From contig QHOD01000126.1 in assembly GCA_003218615.1 (NCBI GenBank), positions 1 to 5,941 on the forward strand: 5,941 bases of DNA, read 5' to 3'. This document shows, piece by piece, positions 1 through 5,448 of the stretch. Source of the stretch: Verrucomicrobiota bacterium (GTDB lineage: Bacteria; Verrucomicrobiota; Verrucomicrobiia; Chthoniobacterales; UBA10450). The notes under the pieces are model-generated. The model was not told the DNA's origin. It searched no databases and was given only the letters and a program-made list of their open reading frames with translations. Every line of letters begins with the position of its first letter. Positions within the stretch are counted from its first letter, which is position 1. The translations under genes and the position numbers were made by a program.

Positions 1-69
1 AATTAGGCCCGTCCACGAAGCGCAGATCAATGCCAGGATCAACAACCGATGACGCCCAAGCCAATGCAT
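1..69 (-). CDS. Possible exported or membrane protein, N-terminus only (cut by left edge)
   Basis: An open frame on the minus strand starts with ATG at 69-67 and runs out of the window after 23 codons. The peptide has a basic start (HWLGRHR) followed by a hydrophobic stretch (LLILALICASWTGLI), the layout of a signal peptide or first membrane segment. An in-frame TAA lies one codon upstream of the ATG, so this is the earliest possible start. It begins 83 nt downstream of the methyltransferase stop on the same strand and could be co-transcribed with it. There is no strong Shine-Dalgarno sequence. With only 23 residues the product cannot be named and a chance open frame is possible. The rest of 1-152 shows nothing else I can support. 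Confidence 0.35.
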   Translation of the reverse strand, partial: MHWLGRHRLLILALICASWTGLI

Positions 70-152
70 GCGTTAAATCTTACGCTGAGTGCACTTCGCG
101 GCCAATCCAAAACCACCAGCCGCGCTGCAAGCCAGCGAGTCCAAAGGATGGA

Positions 153-935
153 TCAGAGCTTTTGCAGAATACAGGTTCGCTGACCGCAGTCTGGCGCGCG
201 ACCATTCAGAATCTCCAAGTTCAATTTTTGGGCCCAGACGTTTAGAAAATCTTCCGAAAGAAAAATATCCATCGGTTTGGATTGCCGGCCGCGCACCGAG
301 TTTACATTCGATTCAAAGATTTCCCAGTGCTTCGGATCGGCCATATCGAAATAAGATATGACGATCTTTCCGCCCGGCTTGAGCACACGCTGGGCTTCTC
401 GTAGATAAATAAACGATTCTTCCTGCATGAGGTGCGTGAAAACGGAAAAGAAACAAACCATGTCGGCGCATTCATCTGCTTCCGGAATTCTCAAGTCGGT
501 AACCAGCTCGAAACGCCAGGACGGGCACTGACATTTTTCAACCGCAAACTCAAGCATCGCGGGAACAATATCGATTCCGAGGTAACGAATCGTGTCGCGA
601 TATTTGGAAAGCGAGAGCGCGTAAGCGAGACGGCCCGAGCCGCAGCCGACATCGATCAGATAATCGCCCTCTTTCAATCCAAAGCGCTCCAGTCGCACAC
701 GAAGCGCGTCGCCCATGAATTCGTAATCGCCGCCGACGGCAAGAGACATCGCAGTTGCTCGATCATATTTCCCGAGCAATTGCGACGTCGCTTCCGCGTA
801 GGAAAGTCGCAAGTTCGGGATCACAATCTTCTCCTTCTTTCTTTGCGCGCGCTGCTTCTCTTTGATGGTGCGCTCGACGGAATCACCTTTGTCCGAGAAA
901 AGAGGCAGTTTTTGTAAAAGGCTCTTCAGTCGCAT
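153..935 (-). CDS. Class I SAM-dependent methyltransferase
   Basis: The 260-residue protein has a Rossmann-fold methyltransferase domain at about residues 55-200. Motif I, the glycine-rich SAM-binding loop, is LIDVGCGSGRLA (93-104). The acidic residue expected to hold the SAM ribose is D122 in YLGIDIVPAML. The strand 4 region is DMVCFFSVFTHLMQEE (158-173), and the post-motif is RVLKPGGKIVISYF (183-196). This pattern is typical of the Methyltransf_11/25 families, which methylate small molecules, lipids or sugars as well as proteins. The substrate cannot be read from sequence. The first 40 residues are basic (KEKQRAQRKKEK at 25-36) with no signal peptide, so the protein is probably cytosolic. 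The ATG at 935 is the first start in frame, but no clear Shine-Dalgarno sequence precedes it. The gene diverges from rplT and ends in TGA. The fold assignment is secure; the function is unknown. Confidence 0.88.
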   Translation of the reverse strand: MRLKSLLQKLPLFSDKGDSVERTIKEKQRAQRKKEKIVIPNLRLSYAEATSQLLGKYDRATAMSLAVGGDYEFMGDALRVRLERFGLKEGDYLIDVGCGSGRLAYALSLSKYRDTIRYLGIDIVPAMLEFAVEKCQCPSWRFELVTDLRIPEADECADMVCFFSVFTHLMQEESFIYLREAQRVLKPGGKIVISYFDMADPKHWEIFESNVNSVRGRQSKPMDIFLSEDFLNVWAQKLNLEILNGRAPDCGQRTCILQKL

Positions 936-1013
936 CGGATAGTTTGGAAGTGGAACGTGCTGTGTTAGACAGAATGTTTTACGATAAGTATTCGAGCATC
1001 GCAGAAAAATGGG

Positions 1014-1043
1014 TTGTGAAACAGGCCTTTCCGGGGTTACTAT
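1014..1043 (+). promoter_or_regulatory. Candidate sigma70-type promoter for rplT-pheST
   Basis: TTGTGA (1014-1019) and TACTAT (1038-1043) are separated by 18 nt. They match the -35 and -10 consensus at four and four positions or better, and would start transcription near 1050. That would give a leader of about 145 nt before rplT. It is the best pair I see in the divergent spacer, but such matches occur by chance and promoter rules for this phylum are poorly known. Confidence 0.35.
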
Positions 1044-1048
1044 TTTTG

Positions 1049-1147
1049 TCCGCTGCGCTTGTCGCCTTGCGGAGTTGTCTGCCCGCCTGGCAATGCGTCG
1101 AAAGATGTGGCCATATCAGCGGATGAGGTCGGGCAGAGAAACCCAAC
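1049..1147 (+). promoter_or_regulatory. Structured 5' leader of rplT, possible autoregulatory element
   Basis: The untranslated stretch before rplT holds a perfect 8-bp stem, TCTGCCCG (1078-1085) with CGGGCAGA (1130-1137). It can be extended across an internal loop by GTTG (1074-1077) with CAAC (1144-1147). Inside it, TGGC (1088-1091) can pair with GCCA (1110-1113). TCCGCTG (1049-1055) can pair either locally with GCGGA (1069-1073) or at long range with CAGCGGA (1117-1123) inside the big loop, which would be a pseudoknot. L20 is known in E. coli and Firmicutes to repress its own operon through leader RNA that mimics its 23S rRNA site. A similar role here is inferred from position and foldability only; I do not recognise a known Rfam leader. 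Confidence 0.4.
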
Positions 1148-1180
1148 AACAATTCGCTGAAAGAGGAATGCCGTAATGGC

Positions 1181-1184
1181 AGGA
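1181..1184 (+). promoter_or_regulatory. Shine-Dalgarno sequence of rplT
   Basis: AGGA lies 9 nt before the ATG at 1194, in an otherwise A-rich stretch. This supports that start, which also gives the conserved L20 N-terminus MPRA. Confidence 0.6.
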
Positions 1185-1193
1185 TAAAACAAA

Positions 1194-1571
1194 ATGCCAA
1201 GAGCCACCAACGCGCCGGCGAGCCGGGCGCGGCGCAAACGAGTTTTAAAAAAAGCAAAAGGCTATCGCGGACGCCGCTCAAAACTTTTCCGCTACGCCAA
1301 GGACGCGACGATGAAGGCCCAATATTGGTCCTATCGGGATCGCAAAACCAGAAAACGAACCTTCCGTTATCTTTGGATTCAACGTCTCAATGCTGCCGCG
1401 CGCGCCAACGGCATGACTTACAGCCGGTTCGCGGAAGGACTTAAAGCCGCCAGTATCGGGTTGGATCGAAAAATTCTCGCCGACCTCGCCGTCACAGACG
1501 ACGCAGCATTTAAATCGATTGTCGACCAAGCCAGGAGCGCGCTCGAGAAGAAGAGCAAAAAAGCGGCGTGA
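1194..1571 (+). CDS. rplT: 50S ribosomal protein L20 (bL20)
   Basis: This 125-residue, strongly basic protein matches L20, which is about 118 residues in E. coli. L20 binds 23S rRNA early and is needed to assemble the large subunit. The long N-terminal helix that threads into rRNA is RARRKRVLKKAKGYRGRRSK (residues 11-30). It is followed by the family block FRYAKDATMKAQYWSYRDRKTRKR and by LWIQRLNAAARANGMTYSRF. The globular C-terminal domain then has the usual LAVTDDAAFKSIVDQA segment and a short lysine-rich tail that makes the protein slightly longer than the E. coli one. The start MPRATNAPASR differs from the proteobacterial MPRVKRG and resembles forms I associate with Verrucomicrobiota. No rpmI (L35) or infC lies directly upstream. 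pheS follows after 97 bp on the same strand. Confidence 0.97.
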   Translation: MPRATNAPASRARRKRVLKKAKGYRGRRSKLFRYAKDATMKAQYWSYRDRKTRKRTFRYLWIQRLNAAARANGMTYSRFAEGLKAASIGLDRKILADLAVTDDAAFKSIVDQARSALEKKSKKAA

Positions 1572-1575
1572 TGAT

Positions 1576-1625
1576 TGTAGGGCGGCTGTGTCAGCCGCCA
1601 CGGCGTTTCACAGAAACGCCGTACA
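1576..1625. repeat. REP-like double hairpin between rplT and pheS
   Basis: Two perfect hairpins stand side by side. The first is GGCGGCTG (1581-1588) with CAGCCGCC (1592-1599) and a 3-nt loop. The second is ACGGCGTTTC (1600-1609) with GAAACGCCGT (1613-1622), also with a 3-nt loop. TGTA (1576-1579) and TACA (1622-1625) border the unit and could close a three-way junction. No T-run follows, so it is a poor intrinsic terminator. It could act in mRNA processing or as partial attenuation between rplT and pheST. The compact two-stem form looks like a dispersed intergenic palindrome (REP type), though only one copy is present in this window. Confidence 0.65.
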
Positions 1626-1633
1626 AAATTCAT

Positions 1634-1657
1634 TGAACGTTGACGGTTAGACGTTCA
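1634..1657. repeat. Short inverted repeat upstream of pheS
   Basis: TGAACGT (1634-1640) and ACGTTCA (1651-1657) form a perfect 7-bp stem around a 10-nt loop, ending 11 nt before the pheS ATG. If formed in the mRNA it would occupy the place where a Shine-Dalgarno sequence normally sits. No clear Shine-Dalgarno sequence is visible for pheS. Confidence 0.45.
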
Positions 1658-1668
1658 CGTTTCGTTTC

Positions 1669-2682
1669 ATGCATCCGCTCGAACAACTGCGCGACGACGC
1701 CCTGCGCGACATCGAATCTGCGCGCGACGAGCAGGCGCTTGAAGCTACCCGGGTGAAATATCTCGGCCGCAGCGGCAGCGTTTCGTCCTGGGGCGAGCAA
1801 ATGAAAACGCTCGGCAAGGAGGAGCGGCCCATCGTCGGGAAGTTACTTAACGAAACGCGCAACGCTGTCGCTGCCGCGATCGAACAACGCGCCGGAAAAC
1901 TACGCTCCCAAAAGGAAACCGAAGCGCTTGAAAAGATCGACATCTCGCTGCCTGGCACCCCAAGTGAGCGCGGTTCGCTGCATCCCCTCACCCAAATGCT
2001 CGATCGCTCGATCGACATTTTCCGGCGCATGGGCTTCGCGCTCGCCGACGGACCGGACATCGACGATGAGTGGCATTGCTTCGATGCGCTGAATACGCCG
2101 CCCGAACATCCCGCGCGCAACGAGCAGGACACGTTTTACCTGCCGGACGGTCGATTACTGCGCACACACACCTCAACCGTCCAAATCCGTGCGATGCAGG
2201 CCGCGCCGCCGCCGATGCGCGTCATTGCGCCGGGCTCGTGTTATCGCCGCGACGAAGTCGATGCGACCCACAGCGCGCAGTTCCATCAAATCGAAGGCCT
2301 CTATGTTGATGAAAAGGTAAGCGTCGCCGATCTCAAAGGGACGCTCGAATTTTTCATGCGCGAAATTTTTGGGCCGGACACGCTAGTTCAGTTTCGACCA
2401 CACTTTTTTCCATTCACCGAACCAAGCTTGGAAGTCTACGTGAAATCCAAAGCGTTGAAGGGCGGGGAACAATGGATTGAAGTCGCCGGCTGCGGCATGG
2501 TGCATCCAGCGGTCTTCGAAGCGGTCAACAAAGCGCGCGGCGACAAAGCTTACGATCCGGAAAAGTGGACCGGCTTCGCGTTCGGTCTGGGCATGGATCG
2601 GCTCGCCATGATTTTGTTCGACATCCCTGACGTCCGGCTTTTTGCACAGAACGATCTGCGGTTTTTGAGGCAGTTTGCATGA
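1669..2682 (+). CDS. pheS: Phenylalanyl-tRNA synthetase alpha subunit
   Basis: PheS is the catalytic subunit of the cytosolic alpha2-beta2 enzyme that activates phenylalanine with ATP and charges tRNA-Phe. The product has 337 residues, against 327 in E. coli. Residues 1-90 form the N-terminal helical, coiled-coil domain that contacts tRNA. The class II core then shows LLRTHTSTVQIR (164-174), motif 2 with YRRDEVDATHSAQFHQIEG (192-210), the phenylalanine-pocket block FFPFTEPS (246-253), GCGMVHP (274-280) and motif 3 GFAFGLGMDRLAM (302-314). Ala304 corresponds to E. coli Ala294, the residue that sets pocket size. The ATG at 1669 gives an N-terminus that aligns with known PheS, despite a weak ribosome-binding site. 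pheT follows after 93 bp. I see no T-box and no phenylalanine-rich leader peptide upstream, so control probably rests with the rplT promoter or leader. Confidence 0.98.
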   Translation: MHPLEQLRDDALRDIESARDEQALEATRVKYLGRSGSVSSWGEQMKTLGKEERPIVGKLLNETRNAVAAAIEQRAGKLRSQKETEALEKIDISLPGTPSERGSLHPLTQMLDRSIDIFRRMGFALADGPDIDDEWHCFDALNTPPEHPARNEQDTFYLPDGRLLRTHTSTVQIRAMQAAPPPMRVIAPGSCYRRDEVDATHSAQFHQIEGLYVDEKVSVADLKGTLEFFMREIFGPDTLVQFRPHFFPFTEPSLEVYVKSKALKGGEQWIEVAGCGMVHPAVFEAVNKARGDKAYDPEKWTGFAFGLGMDRLAMILFDIPDVRLFAQNDLRFLRQFA

Positions 2683-2690
2683 GCTTTTTT

Positions 2691-2764
2691 TGTCATTCCG
2701 AGCGGAGTCGAGGAATCTCTTGCTGCTACTTTTGAGAGACGTCTCGACTTCGCTCGACATGACA
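2691..2764. repeat. Imperfect 30-nt palindrome between pheS and pheT, probable dispersed element
   Basis: The left arm (2691-2720, starting TGTCATTCCGAGCGGAGTCG) and right arm (2735-2764, ending CGCTCGACATGACA) are complementary at 24 of 30 positions. One further position is a G-T wobble, and a 14-nt loop separates the arms. It fills most of the pheS-pheT spacer and stops directly before the pheT Shine-Dalgarno sequence. Core words such as CGAGCGGAGTCGAGG are familiar to me from dispersed intergenic repeats of Acidobacteria and Verrucomicrobia, so a mobile palindrome (REP/MITE-like) is likely. That recollection is unverified. A T-run (2685-2690) just before it follows no hairpin and is not a terminator. 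Confidence 0.7.
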
Positions 2765-2765
2765 A

Positions 2766-2770
2766 AGGGA
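2766..2770 (+). promoter_or_regulatory. Shine-Dalgarno sequence of pheT
   Basis: AGGGA lies 5 nt before the ATG at 2776 and supports that start. It begins 2 nt after the last base of the palindrome that fills the pheS-pheT spacer, so a folded palindrome would sit right next to the ribosome-binding site. Confidence 0.65.
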
Positions 2771-2775
2771 CGAAA

Positions 2776-5148
2776 ATGAAATTCTCAGTTAACTGGCTGC
2801 GCGAATTTGTGGATCTTCCGAAGAACGCTGAAGAGATCGCGGAATTACTGACCCGCGCTGGCGTTGAGACTGAAAATATCGAAGCCCGCGGCGCGAAGAT
2901 CGAGAAGGTGATCGTGGCGCAAATCACCGCGTCATCGCAGCATCCGAACGCCAATCGCCTCACGGTTTGTGAAGTCGATGACGGCAGCGGCACGAAACGT
3001 CAGATTGTCTGCGGCGCGACCAATTACAAAGTGGGCGACAAAGTCCCGCTGGCGCTGCCAAGCGCGGTGTTACCGAATGGATTGCAAATTCGGAAAAGCA
3101 AACTGCGCGGGGTCGAAAGCGAAGGAATGCTTTGCAGTCCAATCGAGCTAGGTTTGGGCGAAGATGCGTCCGGCCTTTTGATTTTGTCTTCTGATGCAAA
3201 AATTGGCGCGCCGATTGTCGATCTTTTTCCGGGCGACACCATTCTCGATGTCGAAATCACGCCGAACCGCGGCGACCTGCTGAGTCATTTCGGGCTGGCG
3301 CGCGAGATTGCGGCGCTCACTGGAAATAAATTGCGTCGTGCCGCGAAGTTTGACGGCGCGCCTGGCGGTCGCACCCTGGCACGTGGCGTAAGGATTTCCG
3401 CGCCGCGCGAGTGTCCTTTTTACTCCGCCTGGAAGATCGACAATGTAACGGTTGGGCCGAGTCCCGATTGGTTGCGCGCGAGAATTGAGAGCGTTGGGAT
3501 CCGTTCGATCAATAATATCGTCGATATCTCGAACTTCGTGATGCTCGAGCTCGGCCAGCCGACACACGCATTCGATGCCGATAAATTAAAAGGCGGCATC
3601 AACGTTCGCATCGCGCGCGAGGGCGAAAAGTTTCTCGCACTCGACGGCAACAACTATTCACTCACGTCGGAAAACCTGGTCATCGCCGATGAAGAGCGCG
3701 CAATCGCAATCGGCGGCGTGATGGGAGGCGAGGAAACCGGTGTGACCGAATCAACGCGAAATATTCTGTTGGAAAGCGCTTACTTTTTGCCGGCAACTGT
3801 TCGGCGAATGGCACGCAACCTCAATCTGCCGAGCGATGCGAGTTATCGATTCGAACGCGGCGTCGATCCGCAAATGATTTTGCGCGCGTCGCAACGGGCG
3901 TCCGAATTGATTCGTGAAATCGCCGACGGAAATCCAGCCAAAGAAATCGCGGCCGCGGGCGAACTTCCCGCGAATCCCGCGGATGTTTCGCTGGACTACA
4001 ATAAGTGCGATCAAGTTTTGGGAATCGCGATTAAATCGAAGACTGTCGATGAAATCCTGGAACGATTTGGGCTGAGCAAGGGTGAGATTAGGAATCAGAG
4101 GAAGAGCGAAACGTCGACATGGGAAATTCCGAGTTATCGGCGGGATTTGCAGCGTGATGTCGATCTTATCGAGGAAGTGGTGCGGGCCTATGGTGTGCAG
4201 AAAATCGCGGGCACAGACCGGAGCCGGTTTACTGCTTCGAGCATGGCCGATCGCTGGTACGACCTGGAATCTGCCTTGCGTAATGGACTGCTGACGCGCG
4301 GCTTTGCCGAGGTGCGCACATCAAAATTGATTCCGCGACACTCGATCGCTTCGGGCGAAAATGCGATCAAGGTGCGCAATCCGCTCAGTGAAGATCACGT
4401 CGCGCTGCGGCCCAGTTTGCTCCTGGGACTTCTTGCGGTGCTCGATCGAAATATGCGCGCGGGCACAGAACACGTTGCGATTTTCGAGCTCGGCCGCGTT
4501 TTTGTTCCGCCAACTGGAAAAGAAGAACGCCATTTCGCCATTCTGCTGTGGGGAAATGCGACGGGTGCGCCGCACTGGCGAACACAAACAAAGCGAAGAC
4601 TCGATTTTTTCGATTTGAAAGGGGCGATCGCATCGCTGCCAATCAAGAGCTTATCGTTTCGCCGGATTGAAAATCGCAATTTTGCTCTCGCCACTGAAAT
4701 TCGCTCTGAGGAGCAGGTAATCGGTGTTGGGGGACAACTTCCCGCATTGTGCACACCGGCACTGGAGACGCCGGGTTCAGTTCTCTTCGCGGAATTGCAA
4801 GCCGATCTTGTGCTGGAAGAGCAAAAATCGGCAAAGACATTTCGCGAGATCGAAAGATTTCCGACCGTAACCCGCGACATCGCAATGATCGTCCCGGAGA
4901 AAATGAGCCACGCGGAAGTTTTGCGCGCAATTGAAGAACCGCGAGAACCTTTGCTCGAGAGCGTGCAATTATTTGACTTGTTTGAAAGCCAGGATGGGAT
5001 CGCTCCCGGCACCTTCGGAAAATCGCTCGCATATAGATTGACATACCGCGACAAAAATCGCACACTCACTAATGAAGAAGTAACTGTGGCGCACGCGAAG
5101 ATTCGCGAACGGTTGAAGCGCGAGTTGAGCGTGACCCTGCGGGAATAG
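2776..5148 (+). CDS. pheT: Phenylalanyl-tRNA synthetase beta subunit
   Basis: PheT is the tRNA-binding and editing subunit that pairs with PheS. It has 790 residues, close to the 795 of E. coli, and is intact. Domains in order are: an N-terminal B1 segment (MKFSVNWLREFVDL) with an inserted EMAP-like tRNA-binding OB fold at about 40-150 (HPNANRLTVCEVD, VESEGMLCS); the B3/B4 editing domain at about 210-395; the B5 domain at about 400-475 ending RRDLQRDVDLIEEVVRAYG; a catalytic-like core at about 480-690; and the anticodon-binding FDX-ACB domain at about 694-790 (RFPTVTRDIAMIV, LTYRDKNRTLTNEEV). Editing residues that clear Tyr-tRNA-Phe appear as H264 (QPTHAFD), E333 (LLESAYF) and A355 (SDASYRFERGVD). 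The usual Thr before the latter Asp is Ser353, a conservative change. The start is supported by AGGGA 5 nt upstream. Confidence 0.98.
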   Translation: MKFSVNWLREFVDLPKNAEEIAELLTRAGVETENIEARGAKIEKVIVAQITASSQHPNANRLTVCEVDDGSGTKRQIVCGATNYKVGDKVPLALPSAVLPNGLQIRKSKLRGVESEGMLCSPIELGLGEDASGLLILSSDAKIGAPIVDLFPGDTILDVEITPNRGDLLSHFGLAREIAALTGNKLRRAAKFDGAPGGRTLARGVRISAPRECPFYSAWKIDNVTVGPSPDWLRARIESVGIRSINNIVDISNFVMLELGQPTHAFDADKLKGGINVRIAREGEKFLALDGNNYSLTSENLVIADEERAIAIGGVMGGEETGVTESTRNILLESAYFLPATVRRMARNLNLPSDASYRFERGVDPQMILRASQRASELIREIADGNPAKEIAAAGELPANPADVSLDYNKCDQVLGIAIKSKTVDEILERFGLSKGEIRNQRKSETSTWEIPSYRRDLQRDVDLIEEVVRAYGVQKIAGTDRSRFTASSMADRWYDLESALRNGLLTRGFAEVRTSKLIPRHSIASGENAIKVRNPLSEDHVALRPSLLLGLLAVLDRNMRAGTEHVAIFELGRVFVPPTGKEERHFAILLWGNATGAPHWRTQTKRRLDFFDLKGAIASLPIKSLSFRRIENRNFALATEIRSEEQVIGVGGQLPALCTPALETPGSVLFAELQADLVLEEQKSAKTFREIERFPTVTRDIAMIVPEKMSHAEVLRAIEEPREPLLESVQLFDLFESQDGIAPGTFGKSLAYRLTYRDKNRTLTNEEVTVAHAKIRERLKRELSVTLRE

Positions 5149-5173
5149 TTCTTTGACAGCGTGAGAGTCGTTT

Positions 5174-5219
5174 GTTGAGGGTTGGGAAGAAAACCAGTGC
5201 TTTTCTCTCAACTCTCAAC
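5174..5219. repeat. 19-bp hairpin downstream of pheT
   Basis: The arms 5174-5193 (GTTGAGGGTTG...AGAAAA) and 5201-5219 (TTTTCTCTCAACTCTCAAC) pair over 19 bp, with two G-U pairs and one bulged A (5187), around a 7-nt loop. It begins 25 nt after the pheT stop. No T-run follows on either strand, so it is not a canonical intrinsic terminator. It may still protect the 3' end of the pheT mRNA or be another dispersed palindrome. It separates pheT from the structured RNA that follows. Confidence 0.6.
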
Positions 5220-5235
5220 TGACGGCTCTCATTAA

Positions 5236-5419
5236 TTTACCCTGCGATGTTCGAGATTACAGGTGAGATTCCCGAACCGATAATTGACGAACTTGAGGAG
5301 GCTCGGTCGCCCGGAGAACATGGCACGCCTTCATTGGAAGTCAGACGCTGCGGCGACGGCCATCCACCCGTTACTAAAAGGGAACGGGAGATCCACCTAA
5401 ACGGCACCAGCGGGGTAAA
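5236..5419 (+). ncRNA. ssrS: Probable 6S RNA
   Basis: 6S RNA imitates an open promoter and binds the housekeeping RNA polymerase holoenzyme. This roughly 184-nt segment, the same length as E. coli 6S, folds by hand into the 6S layout. The closing stem is TTTACCCTGC (5236-5245) with GCGGGGTAAA (5410-5419). A second stem joins 5262-5274 with 5385-5397 (GGUG/CACC, GAU/AUC, UCCCG/CGGGA, single-base bulges). A central bubble has about 22 nt on the left (5275-5296) and 19 nt on the right (5366-5384). A terminal stem pairs GGAGGC (5297-5302) with 5359-5365 and GTCGCC (5306-5311) with GGCGAC (5352-5357). CCCGTT (5367-5372) and AACGGG (5383-5388) can form the alternative 3' bubble hairpin known from other 6S RNAs. 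Words such as GCTCGGTC and GGCGACG recall the E. coli terminal loop. A TTTT run follows at 5421-5424. A carA leader is the main alternative. Confidence 0.62.
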
Positions 5420-5423
5420 ATTT

Positions 5424-5448
5424 TCGTGATTCGCTAAATCGTGATTCG
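5424..5448. repeat. Short tandem-like direct repeat
   Basis: TCGTGATTCG occurs at 5424-5433 and again at 5439-5448, a 15-nt period, just after the structured RNA. The remainder of the spacer up to carA (5449-5545) shows no gene, no clear promoter pair and no terminator that I can support. Confidence 0.4.

Noticed and set aside
432..917. 161-residue open frame on the plus strand
   Set aside because: Lies antisense inside the methyltransferase gene, whose motifs are clear. The translation has no family character.
944..1126. 60-residue open frame in the spacer before rplT
   Set aside because: No Shine-Dalgarno sequence, no resemblance to L35 or any known small protein, and it overlaps the candidate promoter and structured leader.
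1168..1187. Two minimal reading frames (ATG-CCG-TAA and ATG-GCA-GGA-TAA) just before rplT
   Set aside because: Two or three codons long and overlapping the rplT Shine-Dalgarno sequence; most likely chance.
1576..1625. Intrinsic terminator after rplT
   Set aside because: Hairpins are strong but are followed by ACAAAATTC, not a T-run, and the downstream genes belong with rplT.
1572..1668. T-box riboswitch or phenylalanine leader peptide for pheS
   Set aside because: No T-box core sequence, no specifier-like stem and no Phe-rich short frame; only palindromes are present.
2684..2690. T-run after pheS as a terminator
   Set aside because: No hairpin precedes it; the palindrome comes after the T-run, so it does not have terminator order.
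4395..5069. 224-residue open frame on the minus strand
   Set aside because: Antisense shadow of pheT; serine- and arginine-rich composition is typical of a reversed GC-rich gene.
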